The position numbers and the translations under genes are program-made. This document shows, piece by piece, positions 53,113-62,532 of a DNA stretch of 64,000 nt (position 1 is its first letter; every line of letters starts with the position of its first letter). The stretch lies in contig NZ_CP026101.1 of the NCBI RefSeq assembly GCF_002902945.1, positions 3,534,001 through 3,598,000 of the forward strand, written 5' to 3'. The stretch is from Paraburkholderia caribensis. GTDB lineage: Bacteria; Pseudomonadota; Gammaproteobacteria; Burkholderiales; Burkholderiaceae. Below the pieces are notes generated by a model. The model had not been told where the DNA came from, ran no database searches, and saw only the letters and a program-made list of their open reading frames with translations.

Positions 53113-54501
53113 ATGGCAGTCAGCGTTTTCGATCTCTTCAAAATCGGCATTGGCCCGTCGAGTTCGCACACGGTCGGTCCCATGCGCGCAGCGCTGATGT
53201 TCGCGCAAGGGCTCGAGCGCGACGGGCTGCTCGACAACACGGCATCGGTGAAGGTCGATCTGTATGGTTCGCTCGGTGCGACGGGCAAAGGCCACGGCAC
53301 CGATCGCGGCGTGATGCTCGGCCTGCTCGGCGACGCGCCCGATACCGTCGATCCCGACACGATCGCGGCCCGCCTCGAACAGGTCCGCACATCACGCACG
53401 CTTGCGCTGCTCGGCAAGCACGTCATTCCGTTCGTGCAGAAGGACCACATTTCGTTTTACCGCCAGGCGCTGCCCGAACATCCGAACGGCCTCAAGCTGC
53501 GCGCTTTCGATGCAAACGGCGAGACGCTGCGCGAATCGACGTATCTGTCGGTTGGCGGCGGCTTTGTCGTGACGGCGGGCGCGCCGAATACGAAGGTGCT
53601 CGCCGCTGTCGAACAGTTGCCACATCCGTTCCGCAGCGGTGCCGATTTGCTGGACATGTGCAAAACGACGGGCAAGAGCATCGCGCAACTGATGTGGGAC
53701 AACGAGCGCGCCTGGCATACGGACGATGAAACGCGCACCGGCCTGCTGAAGATCTGGGACGTGATGCAATCCTGCGTCGCGCGCGGCTGCGGCATCAACA
53801 ATCCCGACGCCGACGGCAATCTGCCCGGCCCGTTCCAGGTGAAGCGGCGCGCGCCGCAACTGTATCGCGCGCTGACGGGCAATCCGGAGCGCGCGTTGCA
53901 AGATCCGCTGTCGATGGTCGACTGGATCAATCTGTACGCGATCGCCGTCAACGAAGAAAACGCGGCGGGCGGCCGCGTGGTCACCGCGCCGACCAACGGC
54001 GCAGCGGGCATCATCCCCGCCGTGCTGCATTACTACACGCGCTTCATGCCGAACTCGAACCAGCAAGGCGTGTTCGATTTCCTGATGACGGCGGCCGCGA
54101 TCGGCATTCTGTACAAACTGAACGCGTCGATCTCCGGCGCGGAAGTCGGCTGCCAGGGCGAAGTGGGCGTCGCATGCTCGATGGCGGCGGGCGCGCTCGC
54201 GGCCGTGATGGGCGGAACGCCATTGCAAGTGGAAAATGCCGCCGAAATCGGCATGGAACACAATCTCGGCCTCACGTGCGACCCGGTCGGCGGCATGGTG
54301 CAGATTCCTTGCATCGAGCGCAACGCGATGGCGTCGGTGAAAGCGGTGAACGCCGCGCGTATGGCGCTACGCGGCGACGGCAGTCACTATGTGTCGCTCG
54401 ATTCCGTCATCAAGACGATGCGCGAAACGGGCGCCGACATGAAGACCAAGTACAAGGAAACGTCGCGCGGCGGGCTGGCGGTGAACATCATCGAATGTTG
54501 A
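53113..54501 (+). CDS. sdaA: L-serine ammonia-lyase
   Basis: A 462-residue single-chain iron-sulphur L-serine dehydratase that converts serine to pyruvate and ammonia. The beta domain begins SVFDLFKIGIGPSSSHTVGP; the alpha domain has APTNGAAGIIPAVLHYY and AEVGCQGEVGVACSMAAGAL, with the Cys residues that hold the 4Fe-4S cluster, and LTCDPVGGMVQIPC. AGGAG lies 5 bases before the ATG. Placed after gcvTHP, it lets glycine-derived serine enter central metabolism. Confidence 0.96.
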   Translation: MAVSVFDLFKIGIGPSSSHTVGPMRAALMFAQGLERDGLLDNTASVKVDLYGSLGATGKGHGTDRGVMLGLLGDAPDTVDPDTIAARLEQVRTSRTLALLGKHVIPFVQKDHISFYRQALPEHPNGLKLRAFDANGETLRESTYLSVGGGFVVTAGAPNTKVLAAVEQLPHPFRSGADLLDMCKTTGKSIAQLMWDNERAWHTDDETRTGLLKIWDVMQSCVARGCGINNPDADGNLPGPFQVKRRAPQLYRALTGNPERALQDPLSMVDWINLYAIAVNEENAAGGRVVTAPTNGAAGIIPAVLHYYTRFMPNSNQQGVFDFLMTAAAIGILYKLNASISGAEVGCQGEVGVACSMAAGALAAVMGGTPLQVENAAEIGMEHNLGLTCDPVGGMVQIPCIERNAMASVKAVNAARMALRGDGSHYVSLDSVIKTMRETGADMKTKYKETSRGGLAVNIIEC

Positions 54502-54578
54502 TGCCGCTTTTACGAATGACATCCGCGAGGGTCTCGGCGTAAGCTGTCGAAGCTCTTCTGACTGGAGGTGTCTTCGCA

Positions 54579-56279
54579 ATGTCGCTGTCTTCCGATGCTT
54601 CAAATATGACTACCGGCGCGCGGCTCATGGTCGACGCGCTGTTGACGCATGGCGTCGAGCGCGTGTTCTGCGTGCCCGGCGAGAGTTTTCTGGCAGTACT
54701 CGATTCGCTGCACGACGAAACGTCGCAAATTCAGACGGTTGTGTGCCGCCACGAAGCGGCCGCCGCCAACATGGCGGAAGCCGTCGGCAAGCTGACGGGC
54801 CGGCCGGGCATTGCAATCGTCACGCGCGGCCCGGGCGCGACGCACGCGTCGATTGGCGTGCACACCGCGTTTCAGGACTCCACGCCGATGATCCTGCTGA
54901 TCGGCCAATGCGCGCGCGAGCATCTGGACCGCGAGGCGTTCCAGGAAATCGACTATCGGCGCATGTTCGGCCAGATGGCGAAGTGGGTCGCGCAGATCGA
55001 CGACGCGCGCCGTATTCCCGAATACATGAGCCACGCGTTCCACACGGCGACGTCGGGCCGTCCGGGTCCCGTGGTGCTGTCGCTGCCGGAAGACATGTTG
55101 AGCGACGCATGCGCCGCAATGCCGGGCGCGCCCGCCTATCAGCGCGTGGCAGCAGCGCCCGCGCCGCAGCAAATCGAGCGTTTGCGCGGCCTGCTAGAAG
55201 GCGCAAAGAAACCGATGGTGATCGCAGGCGGCAGCGGCTGGACGCCGCAAGCGTGCGAAGACTTGCGCACGTTCATCGAAAACTGGCAACTCCCGGTCGG
55301 CCTCGCTTTCCGCTTCCAGGACACGCTCGACAACGAGCACCCGAACTATGCGGGCGACGTCGGTCTCGGCATCAATCCGGCGCTCGCCAGGCGCATCCAG
55401 GACGCCGACGTCCTGCTAGCGCTCGGTCCACGTCTGGGCGAAGCGACGACCAACGGCTACACGCTCTTCGACATCCCGAAGACGAAGCAGACGCTGATCC
55501 ACGTCCACCAGGGTGCGGAAGAACTGGGCCGCGTCTACTCAGCTGACCTGCCGATCGTCTCCGGCATGCCGGAGATCGCGTCGATGCTGGCGCAACTGAA
55601 GCCGTCGACGAAACCCGCATGGGAAGGCACGGCAAAAGAAGCGCACGACGCGTATCTCGAATGGCGCAAGCCGCGCAAGATTCCGGGCGACGTGCAGCTT
55701 GGCGAAATCATGTTGCAACTGCGCGAGCACTTGCCGAAGGACGCGATCCTGACGAACGGCGCGGGCAACTACGCGACGTGGCTGCACCGGCACTTCGCGT
55801 ACCGTCACTTCCGTTCGCAGCTTGCGCCGACGAGCGGTGCGATGGGCTATGGCGTGCCGGCGGCGATTGCAGCGAAGTCGCTGTATCCGGATCGCGCGGT
55901 GGTGGCGTTTGCGGGCGACGGCTGTTTCATGATGTCGTCATCGGAAATCGCGACGGCGATGCAATACGATCTGCCGGTGATTTTCATCGTCGTGAACAAC
56001 AGCCAGTACGGCACGATCCGCATGCACCAGGAGCGGCACTATCCGAACCGCGTGCATGGAACGGGATTGACGAACCCGGACTTCGCGGCGTTCGCGAAGT
56101 CGTTCGGCGCCCACGGCGAAACGGTGGAGCGCACGGAAGACTTCATGCCGGCGTTCAAACGCGCGCAGGAATCGAAGAAACCGGCGGTGATCGAAATTCG
56201 CCTGCTTCAGGAAGCGAGCACACCGGGCGCGACGTTGGAGCAGGTGCGCGAGCAGGGGAAGAAGCTACGCGGAGAATAG
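54579..56279 (+). CDS. ThDP-dependent enzyme, acetolactate synthase-like
   Basis: A 566-residue thiamine diphosphate enzyme. The N-terminal Pyr domain has the catalytic Glu in VVCRHEAAAANMAEA; the central domain resembles TPP_enzyme_M; the C-terminal PP domain has FAGDGCFMMSSSEIATAMQ followed by VVNN, the Mg2+/ThDP motif. Similar enzymes include acetolactate synthase, oxalyl-CoA decarboxylase and 5-guanidino-2-oxopentanoate decarboxylase. No small regulatory subunit is adjacent, so a true ilvB is unlikely; a 2-oxoacid decarboxylase or lyase fits better. GGAGG lies about 9 bases before the ATG. Confidence 0.85.
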   Translation: MSLSSDASNMTTGARLMVDALLTHGVERVFCVPGESFLAVLDSLHDETSQIQTVVCRHEAAAANMAEAVGKLTGRPGIAIVTRGPGATHASIGVHTAFQDSTPMILLIGQCAREHLDREAFQEIDYRRMFGQMAKWVAQIDDARRIPEYMSHAFHTATSGRPGPVVLSLPEDMLSDACAAMPGAPAYQRVAAAPAPQQIERLRGLLEGAKKPMVIAGGSGWTPQACEDLRTFIENWQLPVGLAFRFQDTLDNEHPNYAGDVGLGINPALARRIQDADVLLALGPRLGEATTNGYTLFDIPKTKQTLIHVHQGAEELGRVYSADLPIVSGMPEIASMLAQLKPSTKPAWEGTAKEAHDAYLEWRKPRKIPGDVQLGEIMLQLREHLPKDAILTNGAGNYATWLHRHFAYRHFRSQLAPTSGAMGYGVPAAIAAKSLYPDRAVVAFAGDGCFMMSSSEIATAMQYDLPVIFIVVNNSQYGTIRMHQERHYPNRVHGTGLTNPDFAAFAKSFGAHGETVERTEDFMPAFKRAQESKKPAVIEIRLLQEASTPGATLEQVREQGKKLRGE

Positions 56280-56350
56280 CCAGAAGCACGGCGGCCTCAA
56301 GCGCTATGCAGCAGGAGCCCCGGGCCGTTGAGGGCCCGTGGGCAAACGTC

Positions 56351-56379
56351 AAGCGGCTCGGTTTGAGCCGCTTTCTTTT
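56351..56379 (+). terminator. Intrinsic terminator
   Basis: A 9-bp stem (56351-56359 with 56365-56373) with a GGTTT loop and a TCTTTT tail. It is 70 bases after the ThDP-enzyme stop. Confidence 0.88.
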
Positions 56380-56380
56380 G

Positions 56381-56434
56381 CCTACTTTTCTTTGCGGCGG
56401 CAAAGAAAAGTAGGTGCCGCCCCGCACAGGGGCG
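56381..56434. repeat. Dispersed hairpin (REP-like) element
   Basis: A perfect 15-bp inverted repeat (56381-56395 with 56400-56414) with a GGCG loop, followed by a second hairpin CGCCCC/GGGGCG (56418-56423 with 56429-56434). I recall this pair as a frequent intergenic repeat in Burkholderiaceae genomes, but its copy number cannot be counted from this window. Confidence 0.7.
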
Positions 56435-56480
56435 ACGCGTGAAGTACGAAAGCGAAACGCGGATGCCAGCGACAAGCGCA

Positions 56481-56523
56481 AAAAACACAAAAGCCTCGCA
56501 GAGCAAAAAACCCTACGAGGCTT
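56481..56523 (-). terminator. Terminator of the amino-acid binding protein gene
   Basis: On the minus strand AAGCCTCG and CGAGGCTT (56516-56523 with 56491-56498) form an 8-bp stem, followed by TTTTGTGTTTTTT. The loop is long at 17 bases. Confidence 0.75.
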
Positions 56524-56576
56524 CGAAAAAATCAGCAACGCTCAGCTAATCACCAGGCGCCGCAAAGGCAAAAACC

Positions 56577-57725
56577 TTACTTGCCACCCACGCTCTGCAG
56601 CGTCGTCCACTTCCCATCAACGACCTTATACAGCGTGATACCACCGTTCTTCAGATCGCCCTTCGCGTCATAGGCGAGATCCTTGGTCGTAACAGCAGGC
56701 ATGCTGGTCTTGGCCAGCACCGGCAGGTACTTCGCCGGGTCCGTCGAGTTCGCCTTCTTCATGGCATCGAACATGGCCATTGCGCCGTCATAAGCGTAAG
56801 GCGAGTACGTCTGAACGTCTTCATTGAAACGCTTCTTGTACTTTGCAACATAGTCCTTGCCGCCCGGCATTTCTTCCAGCGGCAGACCAGCCAGCGAAGC
56901 CACCGTACCGTTAGCCGCATCGCCTGCGACCTGCAGGAACGTCGGCGTATGAACCATTTCGCCGCCCATCAGCGGAGCCTTGATGCCCAGCGTCTTCATC
57001 TGCTTGACCATCGGCGCAGCCTGCGAATCGGCGCCGCCGTAATAGATCAGATCCGGCTGGACCGACTTCAGCTTCGTCAGGATCGACTTGAAGTCGACGG
57101 CCTTGTCGTTCGTGAACTCACGATCGACGATCGTGCCGCCCGCAGCCTTCGCTGCCTTCTCGAACTGATCCGCGAGACCCTGGCCGTAAGCCGTGCGGTC
57201 ATCGACGATCGCGATCTTCTTCATGCCCAGGGTCTTCACAGCGAACGTGCCCGCGACGGAGCCTTGCTGCGTGTCCGAGGTCATCATGCGGAACGTCGTC
57301 TTGAAGCCTTGCTGCGTGTATTCCGGTGCCGTCGCCATCGCGATCTGCGGAATGCCCGCGTTCGCGTAGATGCGCGATGCCGGGATCGTCGTGCCCGAGT
57401 TGAAGTGGCCGAGCATGCCCTTGATGTTGTCGTCGACGAGCTTCTGCGCGACCGTCGTGCCCGTGCGCGGGTCAGCCTGGTCGTCGGCCGTGTCCAGCAC
57501 GAAGCGAACCTGCTTGCCGCCGATCACCGGCTTCGTCGCGTTCATGTCTTCGACTGCGAGCGTGATGCCGTTCTGGAAGTCCTTGCCGTAGTGCGCCTGC
57601 GCGCCCGTCATCGGGCCAGCGAAACCGATCTTCACGTCTTCGACCTGCTGTGCGTGCGCAGTCCCCGCCAGCGACATGGCAGCGAACAGCGTCGCGCCTG
57701 CCAGCTTTTTCATCGTGTGTTGCAT
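56577..57725 (-). CDS. Branched-chain amino acid ABC transporter substrate-binding protein
   Basis: A 382-residue periplasmic binding protein of the LivJ/LivK type I fold. The Sec signal ends AGTAHAQ at about residue 25. The first strand reads VKIGFAGPMTGAQAHYGKDF and the ligand pocket region includes SGTTIPASRIYANAGIPQI and TAYGQGLADQF. AAGGAG is 5-6 bases before the ATG. No liv permease or ATPase genes flank it, so it acts as an orphan receptor or serves a transporter encoded elsewhere. Confidence 0.94.
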   Translation of the reverse strand: MQHTMKKLAGATLFAAMSLAGTAHAQQVEDVKIGFAGPMTGAQAHYGKDFQNGITLAVEDMNATKPVIGGKQVRFVLDTADDQADPRTGTTVAQKLVDDNIKGMLGHFNSGTTIPASRIYANAGIPQIAMATAPEYTQQGFKTTFRMMTSDTQQGSVAGTFAVKTLGMKKIAIVDDRTAYGQGLADQFEKAAKAAGGTIVDREFTNDKAVDFKSILTKLKSVQPDLIYYGGADSQAAPMVKQMKTLGIKAPLMGGEMVHTPTFLQVAGDAANGTVASLAGLPLEEMPGGKDYVAKYKKRFNEDVQTYSPYAYDGAMAMFDAMKKANSTDPAKYLPVLAKTSMPAVTTKDLAYDAKGDLKNGGITLYKVVDGKWTTLQSVGGK

Positions 57726-57812
57726 AGCTTCTCCTTGGTACCAGGTGTGGACGGCGCGGTGATCGGGGTCGCCGTCTCGCGCCATTTTTTGAATCGATCG
57801 AGCAAGGTTCGC

Positions 57813-60800
57813 TCAGCCGATCGTCATCAAATTCGCATTACCGCCTGCTGCTGCCGTATTCACGCTCACCGAACGCTCCGTCAACAGACGTTCGAGTGCG
57901 TAATCCTCATCGCCGCTTTCCAGCGCCCGCGCCGCGACGCCCTGGACCGACACGATCGGACCCGCGCGCTTGGCGATGTCCTTCACGAGCGTCAGCAGCT
58001 CGTCGCTGTCTCCTTCGAAGAGCACGGCATCGAACGATGCTTCCGCATTCTTCTTCACGCTCGCGTACTGCTTCAGCTGCGCCGGCAGCGCAGCATACAG
58101 CTGCTCGCCCGCAGCACCTTCGAACAGCGCCTTGTTGCCCGTCGCCAGCGCCGCCGCGAACTGCACGCGCGCGCCGCTTGCCGTCGACGCAACGCACAGC
58201 ACCGTGCCGCGCGCGCCGAGCGTGTACGTGTTGCGCTCGCCCGTCGGACCGGGCAGCACAGCCGTCGCGCCCGCCGGAATGTTCGCCAGATAGCCGTCGC
58301 AACGCGCAGCCAGCACCGGCTGGCGTTCCGCGATCAGCCAGTCGCGCAGCGACGCCAGCGCCGCGGCAGGATTATCGCTCGCCGCGTTGCCATTCTGTGC
58401 GCCGTTTTGAGCACCATTCGATGCGCGTTGCGAACCGTCAACCATCAGCGTCTGCGCGAGCGACTTCGGCAGGCCAGCGGGTCGCGTCGCAAGCAGACGC
58501 TGCAGATACAGCGCGCCGCCCGCCTTCGGACCCGTACCCGACAACCCTTCGCCGCCGAACGGCTGCACGCCGACCACGGCGCCGATCACGTTACGATTCA
58601 CGTAGATGTTGCCGACGTGCGCGCGGCTGATCACATGCGCGATGGTTTCATCGATACGCGTATGGATGCCGAGCGTCAGCCCATAACCGGTCGCGCGGAT
58701 CTGCTCGAGCAGTTTGTCCAGCGCGCTGCGGCGATAACGCACCACGTGCAGCACCGGGCCGAATACTTCGCGCTTCAGTTCGTCGATGCTGTCGAGTTCG
58801 ATCAGCGTCGGCGGAACGAAGGTGCCAGCGTTGCAACCATCCGGCATCGGCAATTGCGTGACCTTGCGGCCCTTTTCGCGCATCGATGCGATGTGCGCGT
58901 CGATACTGCGCTTTGCGTCCGCGTCGATCACAGGACCGACGTCAGCCGACAGCCGGTCCGGGTTGCCGACCGCCAGTTCCTTCATCGCGCCCGTCAGCAT
59001 TTCGAGCGTGCGGTCCGCCACGTCGTCCTGCAGACAGAGAACGCGCAGCGCCGAACAACGTTGACCAGCCGAATCGAACGACGACTGCAGCACGTCCGCC
59101 ACGACCTGTTCCGCCAGCGCCGACGAATCGACGATCATCGCGTTCTGCCCGCCCGTTTCGGCGATCAGCGGAATCGGCTTGCCTTCGGGGTCGAGACGGT
59201 TCGACAGCGTCTTGTTGATCAGGCGCGCGACTTCCGTCGAGCCGGTGAACATCACGGCGCGCGTGCGCGCATCGGCGACCAGAGCGGCGCCGACCGTTTC
59301 GCCGTCGCCCGGCAGCAGTTGCACCGCGCCTGCCGGCACGCCCGCTTCGCGCAGAATGCGCACGGCTTGCGCGGCGATCAGCGGCGTCTGTTCAGCGGGC
59401 TTCGCAAGCACGGTATTGCCTGCGGCGAGCGCAGCGGCCACCTGGCCCATGAAAATCGCCAACGGGAAATTCCACGGGCTGATACACACCACGGGACCCA
59501 GCGGACGATGCGTGTCGTTGGAGAACTCGTCGCGGATCTGCGTCGAGTAATAACGCAGGAAGTCGATGGCTTCGCGGATTTCGGCAACAGCGTTCGGCAG
59601 CGACTTGCCCGCTTCGCGCACCACGAGGCCCATCAGCGTATGCATCTGCGCTTCGAGCAGATCGGCGGCACGCGCGAGGCAATCGGCGCGCGCTTCGACG
59701 GGCGTCGCCTGCCAGATCGGCGCGGCGGCGACCGCGTGCGAGAGCGCAGCGCTCACATGTTCCGGGGTCGCTTCGACAACGGTGCCGACGAGGTCGCGAT
59801 GATCCGACGGATTGCGCACATCGCGCGCATTGCCGACGGCGATCTCGTTGTCTTCGAGCATCGGCGCCGCACGCCACGGATGATTCGCGCTCGCCAGCAG
59901 TGCCGACGACAGCGACGCGAGACGATGCTCGTTCGACAGATCGAGGCCCATCGAATTGGTACGCTCCGCACCAAACAGATTGCGCGGCAGCGGAATTTTC
60001 GCGTGCGGCGCGCCGAGCGGCACGACCTTCGAGGCTTCTTCCACCGGATCGGCAACGAGGTCCTTGATGGCCACGCTTTCATCGGCGATACGGTTCACGA
60101 ACGACGTATTCGCGCCGTTTTCCAGCAAGCGGCGCACGAGATACGCGAGCAGCGTTTCGTGTGTGCCCACGGGCGCATACACGCGGCACGGACGGTTCAG
60201 CTTGTCGCGGCCCGTGACTTCTTCGTACAGCGGCTCGCCCATGCCGTGCAGGCACTGGAACTCGTACTGGCCAGGATAGTAGTTCTGGCCCGCGAGGTGA
60301 TAGATCGCGGACAGCGTATGCGCGTTGTGCGTCGCGAACTGCGGATAGACGGCATCCGGCGCGCCGAGCAGTTTCTTCGCGCACGCGAGGTAAGACACGT
60401 CCGTATAGATCTTGCGCGTGTACACCGGATAGCCTTCGAGGCCATCCACCTGCGCGCGCTTGATTTCCGTATCCCAGTACGCGCCCTTCACGAGGCGCAC
60501 CATGATGCGGTGACGGCTGCGGCGCGCGAGGTCGACGATGTAGTCGATCACGAACGGGCAACGCTTCTGATATGCCTGCACGACGAAGCCGATACCGTTC
60601 CAGCCTTGCAGTTCGGGATCGAAGCACAACGCTTCGAGCAGATCGAGCGAGATTTCGAGGCGATCCGCTTCTTCGGCATCGATATTCAGTCCGATGTCGT
60701 AGCGGCGCGCGAGAATGGCGAGCGAGCGCACGCGCGGCAGCAACTCAGTCATCGTGCGCTCGTGCTGCGAACGCGAATAGCGCGGATGCAGCGCCGACAG

Positions 60801-61775
60801 CTTGATCGAGATGCCCGGGCCTTCGTAGATACCGCGGCCGCCTGCCGCCTTGCCGATCGCGTGGATCGCCTGTTCGTACGAGGCGTAGTAGCGCTGCGCG
60901 TCGGCTTCCGTCGTCGCGGCTTCGCCGAGCATGTCGTACGAGTAGCGGAAACCGCGCGCTTCGAACTTGCGGCTGTTCGCCAGCGCTTCCGAAATGTTTT
61001 CGCCCGTGACGAACTGCTCGCCCATCAGGCGCATCGCCATATCGACGCCCTTGCGGATCAGCGGCTCACCGCCCTTGCCGATCATGCGCGTGAGCGCCGA
61101 CGACAGACCCGTTTCGCTATTGGTCGTCACCAGCTTGCCGGTGATCATCAGGCCCCACGTCGCCGCGTTCACGAACAGCGACGGCGCATGGCCGACGTGC
61201 GAGCGCCAGTCGCCCTTGCTGATCTTGTCGCGGATCAGCGCGTCGCGGGTCGCGCGATCGGGAATGCGCAGCAGCGCTTCCGCGAGACACATCAGCGCGA
61301 CGCCTTCCTGGCTCGACAGCGAAAACTCGTGGATCAATCCTTCGACGCCGCCGCCCTTGCTCTTGCCACGCAGCGTTTCGACCAGCTTGCCCGCCAGCGT
61401 TTGGACGTCAGTCGCGATATTCGCGGGCAGGCGCGCCTGGCCGAGCAGGAACGGCACGCACTCCGGCTCGGGACGGCGATACGCGGCCGTGATCGCCGCG
61501 CGCAGCACGGACTGCGGCTGCACGCTCTGCGCGAATTCGAGGAACGGATGCAACCCGTCGCTTTCGTCGGAATCGGCGGCACCGTCGGCCAGTTCGGTTG
61601 CGTGATGGTGGCCCGACAGTTCGGCGGGAAGCTGACCGTGTTCGATCTTCTCCAGGTACGCGAAGATCGCCTGCTTGATCAGCCAGTGCGGTGTGCGTTC
61701 GAGACGCGTGGCGGCATCTTTCAGCCGGGTACGCAACAGGTCGTCGACTTTGACGCCAAGGGTGGTGCTCGCCAT
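57813..61775 (-). CDS. putA: Trifunctional proline utilisation protein PutA
   Basis: A 1320-residue protein that oxidises proline to glutamate and represses its own gene. Residues 1-47 form a ribbon-helix-helix DNA-binding domain (TTLGVKVDDLLRTRL, then TPHWLIKQAIFAYLE). The FAD-dependent proline dehydrogenase barrel follows (about 190-560; YDIGLNIDAEEADRLEISL, VRLVKGAYWDTEIK). The C-terminal P5C dehydrogenase has ISPWNFPLAIF, FTGSTEVARLI and the catalytic Cys907 in GQRCSALR. The length equals E. coli PutA. AAGGAA precedes the ATG. It acts at the membrane when reduced and on DNA when proline is low, as known for the family. Confidence 0.97.
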   Translation of the reverse strand: MASTTLGVKVDDLLRTRLKDAATRLERTPHWLIKQAIFAYLEKIEHGQLPAELSGHHHATELADGAADSDESDGLHPFLEFAQSVQPQSVLRAAITAAYRRPEPECVPFLLGQARLPANIATDVQTLAGKLVETLRGKSKGGGVEGLIHEFSLSSQEGVALMCLAEALLRIPDRATRDALIRDKISKGDWRSHVGHAPSLFVNAATWGLMITGKLVTTNSETGLSSALTRMIGKGGEPLIRKGVDMAMRLMGEQFVTGENISEALANSRKFEARGFRYSYDMLGEAATTEADAQRYYASYEQAIHAIGKAAGGRGIYEGPGISIKLSALHPRYSRSQHERTMTELLPRVRSLAILARRYDIGLNIDAEEADRLEISLDLLEALCFDPELQGWNGIGFVVQAYQKRCPFVIDYIVDLARRSRHRIMVRLVKGAYWDTEIKRAQVDGLEGYPVYTRKIYTDVSYLACAKKLLGAPDAVYPQFATHNAHTLSAIYHLAGQNYYPGQYEFQCLHGMGEPLYEEVTGRDKLNRPCRVYAPVGTHETLLAYLVRRLLENGANTSFVNRIADESVAIKDLVADPVEEASKVVPLGAPHAKIPLPRNLFGAERTNSMGLDLSNEHRLASLSSALLASANHPWRAAPMLEDNEIAVGNARDVRNPSDHRDLVGTVVEATPEHVSAALSHAVAAAPIWQATPVEARADCLARAADLLEAQMHTLMGLVVREAGKSLPNAVAEIREAIDFLRYYSTQIRDEFSNDTHRPLGPVVCISPWNFPLAIFMGQVAAALAAGNTVLAKPAEQTPLIAAQAVRILREAGVPAGAVQLLPGDGETVGAALVADARTRAVMFTGSTEVARLINKTLSNRLDPEGKPIPLIAETGGQNAMIVDSSALAEQVVADVLQSSFDSAGQRCSALRVLCLQDDVADRTLEMLTGAMKELAVGNPDRLSADVGPVIDADAKRSIDAHIASMREKGRKVTQLPMPDGCNAGTFVPPTLIELDSIDELKREVFGPVLHVVRYRRSALDKLLEQIRATGYGLTLGIHTRIDETIAHVISRAHVGNIYVNRNVIGAVVGVQPFGGEGLSGTGPKAGGALYLQRLLATRPAGLPKSLAQTLMVDGSQRASNGAQNGAQNGNAASDNPAAALASLRDWLIAERQPVLAARCDGYLANIPAGATAVLPGPTGERNTYTLGARGTVLCVASTASGARVQFAAALATGNKALFEGAAGEQLYAALPAQLKQYASVKKNAEASFDAVLFEGDSDELLTLVKDIAKRAGPIVSVQGVAARALESGDEDYALERLLTERSVSVNTAAAGGNANLMTIG

Positions 61776-61829
61776 GGTTCCTTCTTTATGCGCCGACGGA
61801 CGCCGGCCAAAGACTAAAAAGTTGGCCGA

Positions 61830-61858
61830 ATCGTACCCCTCCCAATAAAAAGGTGCAA
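61830..61858 (-). promoter_or_regulatory. putA promoter
   Basis: On the minus strand TTGCAC (61858-61853), a 17-base spacer and TACGAT (61835-61830). The -35 hexamer overlaps the first GTTGCA-type operator half. Confidence 0.72.
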
Positions 61859-61882
61859 CCAGTTGCGAGAAACGGTTGCACC
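61852..61882. promoter_or_regulatory. PutA operator (inverted GTTGCA motifs)
   Basis: A 9-bp perfect inverted repeat, GGTGCAACC (61852-61860) and GGTTGCACC (61874-61882), each holding one GTTGCA hexamer, plus a near-match GTTGCG at 61862. GTTGCA is the known binding motif of the E. coli PutA ribbon-helix-helix domain. The site covers the -35 box of the putA promoter. Confidence 0.82.
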
Positions 61883-62083
61883 CTCCGTTGAGGCTTGTCG
61901 CACAAGGCTGAGCGCCGAACGTGCACCGCCGGGATGCATGCGATTGTGCTCGGTGTTTTCCCTGGATTGGTTTATTTTTCAGACAACCCTTATCGAAATG
62001 AAAACCGCGCCGTTATACCGGTCATGAGATGCGCAATGACGCACGGTACTGGGTTCGAAGTCTCGCGATACGGGGTGACCAAA

Positions 62084-62242
62084 ATGGAAAAATGGCTGGT
62101 AGTGACGGGCGTCTGGATGCTGTTCGCCACGTGCATGGTGTTGTTCATCCGCGGCGCGACAGGCGGAGCGCGGCGTGAACTGGTGCCGATCGAAGTGCAC
62201 GACGACGAGCGCGACGCGCAAGCGAAGTCGATTCGCGGCTAA
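62084..62242 (+). CDS. Small single-pass membrane protein
   Basis: A 52-residue protein with one hydrophobic segment (WLVVTGVWMLFATCMVLFI, about residues 4-22) and a charged C-terminal tail (EVHDDERDAQAKSIR). GGGG lies about 8 bases before the ATG. The reading frame is open further upstream, but those residues are not membrane-protein-like. It could assist a neighbouring membrane system; the function is unknown. Confidence 0.55.
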   Translation: MEKWLVVTGVWMLFATCMVLFIRGATGGARRELVPIEVHDDERDAQAKSIRG

Positions 62243-62532
62243 ACGCTTCGCGTGAGAGGCGCGCGACAAGCACGCGCCTCGATGACGCGGATGCCGTCAG
62301 CGGATTCGTGCGAACCGGCGGCAGCTGTCGCGCGGCGCGACGAGCTGGTCGTGAATGAGGCACAAGCGGCTGTCGGAAACACTGGCGCCGAAGCCCGAAC
62401 CGAATACAGCGAGGCCCGGAATGCTCTGCTCAAGCGAATGCCGATCGTCGGCGCGAAACCGGCAATCCGCGCAGCACGGCCGGCGTTCGCCGGGCTGCGC
62501 GTCGACGGCGTCGTCGAGATCGGCGGGCGCGC
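62243..62532. other. Intergenic stretch with one hairpin
   Basis: About 290 bases between the small membrane protein and the transporter, both ending here. A perfect 8-bp stem (GAGGCGCG at 62256-62263 with CGCGCCTC at 62273-62280) could end the small gene's transcript but has no T tract. Nothing else was recognised. Confidence 0.4.

Noticed and set aside
56949..61817. A 1622-codon open frame on the plus strand across putA and the amino-acid binding protein gene
   Set aside because: It is antisense to two well-supported genes, is Arg/His-rich with no domain, and results from high-GC codon bias.
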